DNA from: Natrialba taiwanensis DSM 12281
GTDB taxonomy: Archaea > Halobacteriota > Halobacteria > Halobacteriales > Natrialbaceae
Assembly: GCF_000337595.1 (NCBI RefSeq)
Contig: NZ_AOIL01000070.1
Coordinates: 71,676-135,675, forward strand
DNA length: 64,000 bases
Direction: 5' to 3'
Both the position numbers and the translations under genes were made by a program. Positions 51,298-60,608 of this stretch are shown piece by piece. The notes under the pieces are model-generated. The model made no database searches. It was given only the letters and a program-made list of their open reading frames with translations, and was not told the origin of the DNA. How positions within the stretch are numbered: the stretch's first letter is position 1; every line of letters begins with the position of its first letter.

Positions 51298-52683
51298 ATG
51301 GCACCTATGAGCGTCGACCTCGTCGTGCGAAACTGCATCGTCGTCACGCCCGCCGGGCGGTCGCCGAACTCGGGGGTCGCCGTCGAGGACGGAACCGTCG
51401 TCGCCGTCGGCCGGAGCGACCGGCTCCCCGACGCCGATCGCGTCGTCGACGGCGAGGGCAAGGTCTTAGTCCCCGGCATCGTCGACTGTCACATCCACAA
51501 CCGCGAGCCCGGGCTTGAGTACAAGGAAGACTGGGAGTCCGCGACGCGCGCGGCCGCCGCGGGCGGCGTCACGACCGTCGTCGGAATGCCGAACACCGAC
51601 CCGGTGATCGACCGCCCCGAGCACCTCGAACTGAAATTCGAGCGCGGCGAGGCCTCGGCACACATCGATTTCCAGAGCTACGTCGTCGTCACCTCGGAGA
51701 ACCTCGACCGGATTTCGGCGCTGGACGAGGCCGGCGCGCTCGGCTACAAGATTTTCCTCGGCTCCACCGTCGGCGACGTGCCGCCGCCGAACGACGGCGA
51801 GATTCTGGAGGCGATGAAGCGCATCCGCGAGACCGGCAAACGACTCGGCTTCCACGAGGAAAACGGCGAGATCATCGATCACTACACGGCGCAGTTCAAG
51901 GCGGACGGCAAGACCGACCCAATCGACCACTCTCACTCTCGGCCCGTCATCGCCGAGCAAGAGGCCGTCGAACGGATGATCACCTTCGCCGAGGAGACCG
52001 GCACGAAGGTCCACATGTTCCACGTCTCCTCGGGGTCGGCCGCCGAAGCCGTCGCTCGCGGGAAGGACCGCGGCGTCGATGTGACCGCGGAGACGACGCC
52101 GCACTACCTCTGGTTCACCGAGGACGTCATGCGCGACGTCGGGAATCCCGCGCGCATCCAGCCGCCGATCCGGGACGCCGACGAGCGCGACCGACTCTGG
52201 GCGGTCGGCATGGACGAGGGCGCAATCGACTGTATCGCGACGGACCACGCCCCGCACACCCCCGAAGAGAAGAAAGTCGACGATCCGTTCGGCAACACCT
52301 GGGACGCTATCTCCGGCTTCGTCGGCCTCGAAACCGAGATTCCCGCGTTGCTCACCTTCGTCGATCAGGGACGGCTCACGCTCGAGGAGTGGGTCTACCG
52401 CCACGCGGTCCGTCCAGCGCAAGTTTGGGGGATGTATCCCCAGAAAGGATCGTTACAGGTCGGTACGGACGCGGACTTTACGATCGTCGACCCCGACCGC
52501 GAGTGGACGCTCGAAGACCGCGACGAACTCCATTCGAAGAACTGCGTCACGCCCTTCGTCGGCGAAACGTTCACCGGCGACGCGGTCGCGACGGTCGTCC
52601 GCGGCGAGTTCGTCTACGAAGACGGCACCGTGGTCGGCGAATCCGGATACGGGACGCGAGTTGACGTAGACGACGGCGACTAG
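51298..52683 (+). CDS. pyrC: Dihydroorotase (class I)
   Basis: A 461-aa amidohydrolase that closes carbamoyl-aspartate to dihydroorotate in pyrimidine synthesis. Seen: VDCHIHNREPG (metal His-x-His), a GYKIFLGS segment with the Lys that is carboxylated and bridges the metals, MFHVSSGSA, and TDHAPHTPEEK with the catalytic Asp. A C-terminal sheet completes the barrel. Allantoinase and hydantoinase are relatives, but the REPG and DHAPHT patterns favour dihydroorotase. Two ATGs (51298, 51307) are possible; I list the first. The gene is not clustered with other pyrimidine genes. Confidence 0.88.
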   Translation: MAPMSVDLVVRNCIVVTPAGRSPNSGVAVEDGTVVAVGRSDRLPDADRVVDGEGKVLVPGIVDCHIHNREPGLEYKEDWESATRAAAAGGVTTVVGMPNTDPVIDRPEHLELKFERGEASAHIDFQSYVVVTSENLDRISALDEAGALGYKIFLGSTVGDVPPPNDGEILEAMKRIRETGKRLGFHEENGEIIDHYTAQFKADGKTDPIDHSHSRPVIAEQEAVERMITFAEETGTKVHMFHVSSGSAAEAVARGKDRGVDVTAETTPHYLWFTEDVMRDVGNPARIQPPIRDADERDRLWAVGMDEGAIDCIATDHAPHTPEEKKVDDPFGNTWDAISGFVGLETEIPALLTFVDQGRLTLEEWVYRHAVRPAQVWGMYPQKGSLQVGTDADFTIVDPDREWTLEDRDELHSKNCVTPFVGETFTGDAVATVVRGEFVYEDGTVVGESGYGTRVDVDDGD

Positions 52684-52789
52684 TGCGGGCGCTGGTTCCG
52701 GTACGCGAAGCCATCGCTCGAAGACAGCGCGTGCCGCCCGCATCGCAAAGCCGAAACCGACATTACCGAACCGACCACACTGTCTGACA

Positions 52790-53416
52790 GTGACCCGTGT
52801 CTGTCTCATCGGGACTGACGACTGTACCCTCCAGTACGAACTCCTCTCCCGCGAGACCGCTCGCGAGGCTCTGACAACCTACGATCTCCGACGCCCCTTC
52901 GAAAACACGATCGCACTGCGAACCGTCAGCGTCGGCGCTGCCGTCTCCCTGCTAAACGATCTCGACTGGTATCTTACTCGCTTCGTCGACGCAGCACTCG
53001 TCCAGGACCCCAGCGTGAGCGAAGACGAATGGCTCTCGCGTGAACTCGCGACGGAACTGCGAAACGGGGCGATCGAACCGGACGAAACCGCCGAGTTCTG
53101 TAAGATCTACGGCGTCGAACGGGTCGAACCGACAGGTGCGTCGGCGTCAGAGCAAGCGCAAGCGGACGAGTCGGGGACGGAGATGACTGAAACCGCTGAG
53201 AGAACCGCCACAACCGAAGCCGCCGAATCAGCCAAAGCAGCCGAAACGGCTGTCACAACCGATGAAACGTCATCACCCCACCGCCAACCGCAAACGCGGC
53301 GGCTCGTCGAACCGCTCTACGTCCGCCGAACGGACGACACGCTGCCCGAATACGACCTCAGGGATGTCGACTCGACGCTCGTCGTTCGGCTCACCGAAGC
53401 CGAACACTCGCCCTGA
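52790..53416 (+). CDS. DUF5804-like haloarchaeal protein with inserted linker
   Basis: A 208-aa protein with a GTG start. Seen: a conserved-looking N-terminal domain (TRVCLIGTDDCTLQYELLSR; ETAREALTTYDLRRPFENTI; SVGAAVSLLNDLDWYLTRFV), a Glu/Thr/Ala-rich disordered linker (about residues 112-165), and a C-terminal segment (VEPLYVRRTDDTLPEYDLRD). The DUF5804 family I recall is much shorter, so the linker looks inserted. Function unknown. It starts 106 nt after the dihydroorotase gene on the same strand. Confidence 0.75.
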   Translation: MTRVCLIGTDDCTLQYELLSRETAREALTTYDLRRPFENTIALRTVSVGAAVSLLNDLDWYLTRFVDAALVQDPSVSEDEWLSRELATELRNGAIEPDETAEFCKIYGVERVEPTGASASEQAQADESGTEMTETAERTATTEAAESAKAAETAVTTDETSSPHRQPQTRRLVEPLYVRRTDDTLPEYDLRDVDSTLVVRLTEAEHSP

Positions 53417-53500
53417 ACTCTGTTGTGATCGATTCCGAACGCGAAAATCGTGCGTTTCGGATGTGCAAGAGAACGGATCAGTGGAGACGAACCGACAGAC

Positions 53501-54202
53501 TCACTCCTCCGTCTCTGTCTCTGATTCCGCCTCCGAGGCAGTATCTGATCCGATGACAGACGTGGATGAACTCGCACTACCGCTCCCCGAAGCCATACTC
53601 GGGCTGTGTTCGTCCCCATTTTCATCGACGACCGTCACCGAGAGTTTCGTCGCCGGCTCGTCGGGGAAGGTGGCGCGGACGAGTGCGCCAGCGGTTCCTA
53701 CTTGTTCGGCACAGGCTTGGTCCGGTGCTTCGTTGCTGACTGCAGCCTCGATATCTAGCCTTTCACCATCGAGTTCAGTAGACTCGACCACCAGCTTATG
53801 ACAGAGGTCCGGCGAACCGGCCTCAATAGAGACAAGCCTCGAGTTCTCGAACTCTGTGTCGTCGACGAATCCGGAGGTGTCCTCGTCGACATCGTGGTCA
53901 GCGAGCCAGCCGTCGGCGTCATCACGTGACTGAAGATACTCGATTTCGGGGTTGTCGGAGATATCCGGTCGGTGGTACTGATGGGTTTCCGTAGTCAGTT
54001 CGTCCTCGCCATTTCCGGTGTCGTCGCTCTCGTTCCCGTTTGCCGACTCGTTTCCGTTTTCGTTCCCGTTCCCGTCGGAGTTGGGCCCGGCACCGGGATC
54101 CGGATCGTCGTCATCGTTGCTATTGTTCGCGACGCAACCGGCTGTGAGCGCGAGTAGTCCTGCGGTGCTACCGAGGAGCGTCCGTCTGGAGGGTGGTGAC
54201 AT
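53501..54202 (-). CDS. Tat-exported lipoprotein, function unknown
   Basis: A 233-aa protein. Seen: SRRTLLGSTAGLLALTAGC, a Tat leader with lipobox (TAGC near residue 23); an Asp/Gly/Asn/Glu linker of about 45 residues; a domain with DISDNPEIEYLQSRDDADGW, RLVSIEAGSPDLCHKLVVES, and two further Cys that could form a disulfide; and a Ser/Glu tail. Surface-anchored. No recognised family. Confidence 0.83.
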   Translation of the reverse strand: MSPPSRRTLLGSTAGLLALTAGCVANNSNDDDDPDPGAGPNSDGNGNENGNESANGNESDDTGNGEDELTTETHQYHRPDISDNPEIEYLQSRDDADGWLADHDVDEDTSGFVDDTEFENSRLVSIEAGSPDLCHKLVVESTELDGERLDIEAAVSNEAPDQACAEQVGTAGALVRATFPDEPATKLSVTVVDENGDEHSPSMASGSGSASSSTSVIGSDTASEAESETETEE

Positions 54203-54272
54203 CGCTATGCCGTCCTACATCGGGCCGGATAAAGATGATTACCCTAGGTGAAAGAGCGATTTTGGCTACGCG

Positions 54273-55253
54273 TTACCCGAACAGTCCGGTCGACAGATAC
54301 CGCTCGCCGCTGTCCCAGAAGACCGTCACGACGAGCGGACAGTCCTCGATATCCGTGCCGCCGTCCGGTTCCGGCGTCGCCGGCTGCTGGCGATCGAACG
54401 CGTCCGGGATTTCCGGACACCCACCGGCAGGGTCGGCGATTTCGGTGGCGATTCTGTTCGCGACCAGACTCGTCGCGCCGCTCGACTGCCCGACGAGAAT
54501 GCCCTCTTCGCGGGCGAGGCGGCGACACTCGTCCTCGGCGTCTTCCAGTCTGACCGTCTCGACGCGGTCGACCAGGTCCAGATCGAGGTTGTCGCTGACG
54601 AATCCCGGCCCCATGCCCTGGAACTCGTCCTCGCCGGACTCGCCGGTCGAGAGGACGGCGTTCCGTTCCGGCTCGACGGCGATGATATCCATCTCGGGGA
54701 ACGCTTCGCGGAGCCGGCGACCGGTTCCCGAAAGCGTGCCGCCGGTGCCGACGCCGGCGACGAACGCGTCAATTTCGCGGTCGCCGACCTGTTCTAGAAT
54801 CTCGGCTCCGGTCGTCTGATAGTGGGCCTTCGGGTTGGCCGGGTTCTCGAACTGGCCGAGCTGAACCGCGCCCTGCGCCGCGAGTTCATCCGCGCGTTCG
54901 CGGGCGTCTTCCATCTCGCCGTTGACGAGTTCGAGTTCGGCGCCGTAGGCGGCCATGACGCGGCGGCGTTCCTCGGATTTCGAGGCGGGCATGACGATGG
55001 TGAGGTCGTAGCCACGGGCGGCGGCGACGAGCGCGAGGCCGATGCCGGTGTTCCCGCTCGTCGGTTCGACGAGCCAGTCGCCGGGTTCGATCGCGCCCTC
55101 GCGTTCGGCCGTACGGATCATCTCGCGGGCCGGGCGGTCCTTGGCCGAGCCTCCCGGATTAAAGGATTCGACTTTTGCGGCGACGGTTGCCCCATCCGGT
55201 GAGTCGACCTGGACGAGCGGCGAGCCGACGGTGTCCAGGATGCTTCCCTTCAT
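54273..55253 (-). CDS. PLP-dependent cysteine synthase
   Basis: A 326-aa O-acetyl(phospho)serine sulfhydrylase-type enzyme. Seen: VESFNPGGSAKDRPAREMI with the PLP Lys38, EPTSGNTGIGLALVAAARGY, VAGVGTGGTLSGTGRRL for cofactor phosphate, and GILVGQSSGA near the C-terminus. It makes cysteine from an activated serine and sulfide. The tail (about residues 280-326) is slightly longer and more acidic than in bacterial CysK. Cystathionine beta-synthase activity is a remote alternative. It is probably monocistronic. Confidence 0.92.
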   Translation of the reverse strand: MKGSILDTVGSPLVQVDSPDGATVAAKVESFNPGGSAKDRPAREMIRTAEREGAIEPGDWLVEPTSGNTGIGLALVAAARGYDLTIVMPASKSEERRRVMAAYGAELELVNGEMEDARERADELAAQGAVQLGQFENPANPKAHYQTTGAEILEQVGDREIDAFVAGVGTGGTLSGTGRRLREAFPEMDIIAVEPERNAVLSTGESGEDEFQGMGPGFVSDNLDLDLVDRVETVRLEDAEDECRRLAREEGILVGQSSGATSLVANRIATEIADPAGGCPEIPDAFDRQQPATPEPDGGTDIEDCPLVVTVFWDSGERYLSTGLFG

Positions 55254-55357
55254 TAGACCAGGGTATGGAGTCGAGACGTAAACCCGTGCTGGACACAGGC
55301 AGGACGTGCCGGTGGTGACTCACGTTCTGATAGGATCGCCGTCCAGTCTGCGGGGCG

Positions 55358-56416
55358 TCAGTTCGACGGCAGCGCAGGCGTCACCGTCTCGGACGCGTCG
55401 ATGCGCTCTCGGGCGTAGGCGTCCGCCGCATCGAGGACCGTGCAGTCGTCGGTTTCGGCGCGGTCGATCATCTCGCCGAGTCGGTCACCGATCGCTTCGG
55501 CCTCCGCGTAGGCCTCGTCGTAGGTGCCGCCGAGGTGTTCCTTGCCGACGGTGATCAGCCCGCCCGCGTTGATCACGTAATCGGGCGCATAGAGGATATC
55601 CCGCGCGGCGAGTTCGTCGGCGTGACGCCGCTCCGCAAGGACGTTGTTCGCGGAGCCGGCGACGATGTCGCACTCGAGTTGGTCGATCGTCTCGTCGTTG
55701 ACGACGCCGCCGACCGCACAGGGAGCGAAGACATCGCAGGGCTGCTCGTAGATATCGTCCGGCGCGACGACATCGACGTCGTGGGCCGCGGTGAACTCGT
55801 CGATAGCGTCCCGGTTCACGTCGGAAATCGTCACGGACGCGCCGTGTTCGAGGAGTTCTTCGGCGAGCAGATGGCCGACCTTGCCCAGCCCCTGGACGAC
55901 GACGTCGAGGTCGCCCGGCGAATCGGTGCCGTAGACGTGCTCGGCACAGGCGCGGATGCCGGAGAAAACACCGTGGGCCGTGACTTCGGAGGGGTTTCCC
56001 AGCCCGTCGCTGCCGCCGACGACGTGGTCGGTTTCGCGGGCGACGATGTCCATTTCTTCGGCTCCGGAGTTGATGTCGACCGAGGTGGTATACCGACCGC
56101 CGAGACAGTCGACGGCGCGGCCGTAGGCTTCAAGCGCGTCTTCGGTTTTGACCTCGGCCGGATCGCCGACGATGACCGCTTTCCCCCCGCCAAGCGGCAG
56201 ATCGGCAGCGGCTGCTTTGTAGGTCATCGCCTCGGAGAGACGAAGCACGTCCGTCAGTGCGGCGTCTTCGGACTCGTAATCACGGATGCGCGTCCCGCCG
56301 AGGCTTGGTCCGAGACTGGTATCGTGAATCGCGACGATGGCTTGCAATCCCGTCTCCGGATCGGAAAAATACGATACCTGCTCGTGGCCCGGCTCGGCGA
56401 TCGAATCGAATACCAT
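55358..56416 (-). CDS. Leucine/Glu/Phe/Val dehydrogenase family protein
   Basis: A 352-aa amino acid dehydrogenase of the Leu-DH branch. Seen: AIHDTSLGPSLGGTRIRDY, EAMTYKAAAADLPLGGGKAV with both substrate and catalytic Lys, DINSGAEEMDIVARET, and NAD-binding VVQGLGKVGHLLAEEL; then VGGVVNDETIDQL and DYVINAGGLI. It deaminates a branched-chain amino acid to its keto acid with NAD+. The ATG at 56416 is chosen because upstream frame sequence is not family-like. It is divergent from the thioredoxin gene at 56559. Confidence 0.9.
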   Translation of the reverse strand: MVFDSIAEPGHEQVSYFSDPETGLQAIVAIHDTSLGPSLGGTRIRDYESEDAALTDVLRLSEAMTYKAAAADLPLGGGKAVIVGDPAEVKTEDALEAYGRAVDCLGGRYTTSVDINSGAEEMDIVARETDHVVGGSDGLGNPSEVTAHGVFSGIRACAEHVYGTDSPGDLDVVVQGLGKVGHLLAEELLEHGASVTISDVNRDAIDEFTAAHDVDVVAPDDIYEQPCDVFAPCAVGGVVNDETIDQLECDIVAGSANNVLAERRHADELAARDILYAPDYVINAGGLITVGKEHLGGTYDEAYAEAEAIGDRLGEMIDRAETDDCTVLDAADAYARERIDASETVTPALPSN

Positions 56417-56558
56417 ACTGATAACGCTTGTGTTTGGTGTAAAAATACCACCGACTCGGCGCGGGTCACATTTGTCGCGTGTCAAGTCCGCCCGCTCCGC
56501 AGCCGCAATGCCTGTCGGAAACATGGGCGTTAAGCATCCCGGCATCCAATCCGTGCGT

Positions 56559-56927
56559 ATGAGTCTCGAAACCATGCAGCCGAATCCCGCGTGGGACGCC
56601 GCCTCTTACGAGGACGCGGTCGATACCCTGGGAGCACACGATGATCTGGTATACACGGTCTGGGGCGGAGACTGGTGTAAGGATTGTCGCCGACTCCTGC
56701 CGGACTTCGGGGCTGCCCTCGACGCGGCGGATGTCCCCGAAGACCGAATCGACGAGATCGCCGTCGACGAGGACAAGCAGGGCCCCGGCGTCGACGAGTA
56801 CGGCATCGAGTTCATTCCGACGATCGTCGTCGAAACCGAGGACGGCGACGAAGTGACTCGCTTCGTCGAGGAAGAAGACGTGCCGCCGGCGATCTGGCTG
56901 GCCGAGCGGATCGACGACGAGCGATAG
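56559..56927 (+). CDS. Thioredoxin-like protein
   Basis: A 122-aa protein. Seen: YTVWGGDWCKDCRRLLPDFG with a WCKDC redox motif near residues 36-40, DEIAVDEDKQGPGVDEYG, and the cis-Pro segment FIPTIVVETEDGDEV. It is a complete thioredoxin fold and probably a disulfide reductase of the cytoplasm. The CKDC spacing differs from classical CGPC thioredoxins, so specificity may be different. Confidence 0.9.
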   Translation: MSLETMQPNPAWDAASYEDAVDTLGAHDDLVYTVWGGDWCKDCRRLLPDFGAALDAADVPEDRIDEIAVDEDKQGPGVDEYGIEFIPTIVVETEDGDEVTRFVEEEDVPPAIWLAERIDDER

Positions 56928-57104
56928 ACGATAGGCGATAGAGTCGGTATACGCACCGGAAGGTGGTGGCGGGACACGAGCGAGAAACGGCCCCATCCGA
57001 CGCTCCGACGGTGCGAGCGAAACGGAGTCCGCTGGAGTTCTTTTGCGTCGCCTCTTGGGTGCGCGTTCAGGGGTGTATATGCGTCTAGCGAACGAAGGGA
57101 CGGT

Positions 57105-57572
57105 ATGGAGAGCCGGCTTCAGCGATTCGTGGCGGAGGAGCTCTGGCTCCTGGTCGCGATCGTGACGCTTGCGCTCATCAGTCTCGCGGGGGTTGCCGGA
57201 TTCGGGTTGCTCTCCGGCGCGATTGCCATCGTCGGCTGGTTTCTGCTCACGCCGATACTGCTGTTCTGGGGCGACGAGATTGCAGCGGCCCTCGGTAGCG
57301 ATCACGAGACGCAAGCGCCGACGCGCGAGCGCGATGCACTCGACGAACTCAAACACCGGTATGCAAGCGGCGAACTCAGCGAGGACGAGTTCGAACATCG
57401 GCTCAGTCGACTGCTGGAGGCAGACGACGCGTTCGAGCGCAGCGGATCGAACGGCAGTAGCGAGAGGGAACCGAGAGCGGTCGAGACCGGGAACTCGACC
57501 GGACAGGATGCGTCAGTGGATTTTGCCGAGACAGACGGAGATGATGGCAAGGAGCGAGAAGTCGACCGATAG
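57105..57572 (+). CDS. SHOCT domain membrane protein
   Basis: A 155-aa protein. Seen: two transmembrane helices (LWLLVAIVTLALISLAGVAG and LLSGAIAIVGWFLLTPILLF), then the SHOCT motif RDALDELKHRYASGELSEDE-FEHRLSRLLE at about residues 85-115, and an acidic disordered tail. SHOCT domains are small oligomerisation helices found next to membrane segments. This layout is abundant in haloarchaea. Function unknown. Confidence 0.85.
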   Translation: MESRLQRFVAEELWLLVAIVTLALISLAGVAGFGLLSGAIAIVGWFLLTPILLFWGDEIAAALGSDHETQAPTRERDALDELKHRYASGELSEDEFEHRLSRLLEADDAFERSGSNGSSEREPRAVETGNSTGQDASVDFAETDGDDGKEREVDR

Positions 57573-57638
57573 CGACGGGTTCCGGACCGAACATCGAACC
57601 CCCAATGACACCGACCGCCGACTCGACACGAGTCGACG

Positions 57639-59792
57639 CTAGAACGGACTTTCGGTCTCCGTCCTGCCGTCCTCGAGCCACTCAAGTGCCTCCTCAACAT
57701 CGTGCGTCGGCGGCGAACACGTCCGATCACGACAGACGTACAGCGTCGGCTTGCCGTCACGTGCTTCTCGGCCGGCCCAGATCGCCGGCGCGTCCATCAA
57801 CTCGAGTTCGTCGAGCCACGCCGCGAGTTCGTCGTCCGTCGCCGGCCGCCGCGCGAACAGGCGGTCGGGAAGATAGCGCGAGGCGAACGGCTCGACGAAC
57901 TCCTCGGGGAGGTCGTCCGCGGCGATCGTCACCTCGAGTGCGCCCGATTCGAGCCGATCGGCGGCGAGACAGAGCGTCGCGTGTTCGAGCGAGTTCGTCT
58001 CCAGGCGGTTCGCGTGCGTTTCGAGCACCGTCGTGGCTATCCGTTCGAACTCGTCCGTCTCACCGGCGAAGCCGTCGAGTTCGAGTAGTGTTTCGACGGC
58101 GACGCCCGCGGCAGAGGGCGTCGACTGGTCGCCCAATTCCTGCGGGCGGGTGACGAGGGATTCGCCGCTTTCGGGCGTGAAGTACAGCGTCCCCTGCGCT
58201 TCGTCCCAGAACTCGGCTTCGATGACGCGCGCGAGTTCGAGTGCGAACGCGAGGTGGTCGACCTCGCCGGTCGCCTCGTAGCAGCCGAGTGCGCCCCGGG
58301 CGAGGAAGGCGTAGTCCTCGAGGTAGCCGTCGATGGCGACGTCGTCGTCCTTGTACCGCCGGGAGAGGCGCTTCTCGTCGGCGTCCCAGAGTCGATCGCG
58401 GACGAACGCGAGTGCGTCGGTGGCCATCTCAGCGTAGTCGTCCTTGCCCAGCACGAGCGCGGCTTCGGCGCAGGTCGCGATCATCAGGCCGTTCCAGCCC
58501 GCGAGCACCTTCTCGTCGCGGTTCGGTCGTGGACGCTGTTCGCGCGCCTGGAACGCCGTCTCGCGTGCCGAATCGAGCCGCTCTTCGACCTCGTCCGTCG
58601 GCAGGTCGAACCGGTCCGCCAGCTCGTCGATCGAGGCGACGCGGTTCGGTTGGTTCGTCCCCTCGAAATTGCCCGACTCGGTGATGTCGTATCGGGAGCA
58701 GAACAGTTCGGCGTCGGTCTCGTCCGCAAGGACATCGCGAACGTCGTCCGGCGTCCAGACGTAGAACGCCCCCTCCTCACGCTCGCCGGTTTCGGGAGCT
58801 TCGCTCTGGGCGTCGAGCGTGCTGAAGAAGCCTCCTGCCTCGTGCATCAGTTCGCGCTCGACGAAGTCCAGGGTCTCCGCGACCACCTCGGCGTAGCGCT
58901 CGTCGCCGGTCTGCTGGTAGCCGAGCAGGAACGCCCGCGGAATCTCGGCGTTATCGTACAGCATCTTCTCGAAGTGAGGGACCGTCCAGTCCCGGTCGAC
59001 GCAGTAGCGGTGGAATCCGCCGCCGACGTGATCGTAGAGCCCGCCCGCCGCCATCGCGTCGAGCGTCTCGACGAGGACATCGCTGAACTCGTCGCGCCCC
59101 GTTCGGTCCGCGGCGCGGGCGAGGACGCGGAGTCGCGAGGGCTGGGGGAACTTCGGCCCGTCGGAACCGAAGCCGCCGAACTCGCGGTCCGCGCTCCGAA
59201 GAGAGGCGTTTGCGGCCGCTTCGAGCACGTCGCTCGACGGCGGCTGCGACGCACCGACGGCATCCGGCGTCTCCTCGAGTCGGTCCGTGGCGGCTGCGGT
59301 CCACTGGTCGGCACGGGTCTCGATTTCCTCGCGGTCGTTCTCCCACGAGTTCGTCACGTTTTCGAGGATCTCGAGAAAACCGGGCTGCCCTCGCTTTGCC
59401 TCCCTCGGGAAGTAGGTGCCGACGTAGAAGGGCTTGCCCTCGGGGGTGAGCCACGCCGAGAGGGGCCAGCCGCCGCGACCGGTGACGAGCTGGCAGACGG
59501 TCATGTAGATGCTGTCGATATCGGGGCGCTCCTCGCGGTCGACCTTGATCGGAACGAAGTGCTCGTTGAGTTGCGCTGCGACGGCCTCGTCGGCGAAGCT
59601 CTCGTCCGCCATGACGTGACACCAGTGACACGCCGAGTAGCCGATCGAGAGGAAGATCGGCACGTCGTGCTCGCGAGCTGTCTCGAGGGCCCGTTCGTCC
59701 CAGGGTTGCCAGTTGACGGGGTTGTCCGCGTGCTGGCGCAGATAGGGACTCTCCTCGTCCGCAAGCCGGTTTCGCTGCGTCGGGTGAGCCAT
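57639..59792 (-). CDS. DUF255 thioredoxin domain protein (YyaL/SSP411 type)
   Basis: A 717-aa protein. Seen: an N-terminal thioredoxin-like domain with RLADEESPYLRQHADNPVNW, FLSIGYSACHWCHVM (CHWC redox motif near 56-59), DREERPDIDSIYM and GGWPLSAWLTPEGKPFY; then a long alpha/alpha-barrel of glycosidase type (GGLYDHVGGGFHRYCVDRDW; HFEKMLYDNAEIPRAFL; LAGWNGLMIATCAEAAL). It is full length for the family, which is conserved across all domains of life but has no firmly established activity. Confidence 0.92.
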   Translation of the reverse strand: MAHPTQRNRLADEESPYLRQHADNPVNWQPWDERALETAREHDVPIFLSIGYSACHWCHVMADESFADEAVAAQLNEHFVPIKVDREERPDIDSIYMTVCQLVTGRGGWPLSAWLTPEGKPFYVGTYFPREAKRGQPGFLEILENVTNSWENDREEIETRADQWTAAATDRLEETPDAVGASQPPSSDVLEAAANASLRSADREFGGFGSDGPKFPQPSRLRVLARAADRTGRDEFSDVLVETLDAMAAGGLYDHVGGGFHRYCVDRDWTVPHFEKMLYDNAEIPRAFLLGYQQTGDERYAEVVAETLDFVERELMHEAGGFFSTLDAQSEAPETGEREEGAFYVWTPDDVRDVLADETDAELFCSRYDITESGNFEGTNQPNRVASIDELADRFDLPTDEVEERLDSARETAFQAREQRPRPNRDEKVLAGWNGLMIATCAEAALVLGKDDYAEMATDALAFVRDRLWDADEKRLSRRYKDDDVAIDGYLEDYAFLARGALGCYEATGEVDHLAFALELARVIEAEFWDEAQGTLYFTPESGESLVTRPQELGDQSTPSAAGVAVETLLELDGFAGETDEFERIATTVLETHANRLETNSLEHATLCLAADRLESGALEVTIAADDLPEEFVEPFASRYLPDRLFARRPATDDELAAWLDELELMDAPAIWAGREARDGKPTLYVCRDRTCSPPTHDVEEALEWLEDGRTETESPF

Positions 59793-59915
59793 AGATTCGC
59801 CTACGGCTGGCAGTCCTAAAAGCCCGCCGTACCGCGGGTATGCGGGTTCTAGATCGTTACGGTCGGGTCCGCGATAGCCACTGGAAAAAACAGAGTCGGA
59901 TATGTGGTGTTGGCG

Positions 59916-60608
59916 TTAGTTGCCGCCGCCACCGCCGCCATCGCCGCCGTTGCCGCCGTCGCCACCGGCTCCGCCGCCGTCACCGGTTTCGTTACCGTTA
60001 CCGGCCCCGCCGTTACCGGCTCCGCCGTTTCCGTCGTCGCCGGCTCCGGGATCGTCGCCGCCGTTTCCATCGTCGCCACCGTTTCCATCGTCTCCACCGT
60101 TTCCATCGTCTCCGCCGTTTCCATCGTCTCCGCCGTTTCCGTCGTCGCCGCCGTTGCCGCCGTCGCCGGACGCGCCGAGGTTCGCCTCGACCAGGTTCAA
60201 CTCACCGCTACGGAACGAGCCGTCCTCGCCCATCGTCTCGCTGTCGCCGGCGCTGAGGTCGGCATCCTCAGTCAGGAGGTAGCCAAGCGACGGGGCAGAA
60301 CCGCCCATGTCGGTGTTGATGAGATAGAGGTCCCAATCGTCCGGCGTGTCGAACTCGTCGTTCAGTCCGGCGGTTTCGAACACGTCGTCTTTCGTCCCCT
60401 GGTCCAGTTGCGAGGCGACTTCGAACTCAACACCAGGGTAGTAATCTTCACCGAACACGACGACCATGCCTCCGTCTCCGCCATCGTCCTGTGCCGCAGC
60501 AGTTCCCGTCGCACCTGCACCGAGGGCAACTGCAGTCGTCGCGAGCGCGCCCTTTTTCATGAACGATCGTCTCGAATCGTCGAATAGTCCGTTATCATCG
60601 TCTGTCAT
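59916..60608 (-). CDS. Tat-exported protein with Gly/Asn/Asp repeat tail
   Basis: A 230-aa protein. Seen: SRRSFMKKGALATTAVALGA (Tat motif near residues 12-31), a mature domain of about 95 residues (MVVVFGEDYYPGVEFEVASQ; DWDLYLINTDMGGSAPSLGY) and a tail of about 80 residues made of (Gly-Asn-Gly-Gly-Asp-Asp) repeats and related units. There is no lipobox, so the protein is released or bound otherwise. The start at 60608 is preferred because the frame upstream lacks sense. Function unknown; the tail resembles calcium-binding or spacer repeats without fulfilling any specific motif. Confidence 0.8.
   Translation of the reverse strand: MTDDDNGLFDDSRRSFMKKGALATTAVALGAGATGTAAAQDDGGDGGMVVVFGEDYYPGVEFEVASQLDQGTKDDVFETAGLNDEFDTPDDWDLYLINTDMGGSAPSLGYLLTEDADLSAGDSETMGEDGSFRSGELNLVEANLGASGDGGNGGDDGNGGDDGNGGDDGNGGDDGNGGDDGNGGDDPGAGDDGNGGAGNGGAGNGNETGDGGGAGGDGGNGGDGGGGGGN
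60058..60170 (-). repeat. 18-bp tandem repeats coding for the Gly/Asn/Asp tail
   Basis: About six copies of an 18-bp unit (encoding NGGDDG) with a few third-base changes (atcgtct, gtcgtcg). Near-identity between copies suggests recent slippage expansion. Confidence 0.85.
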
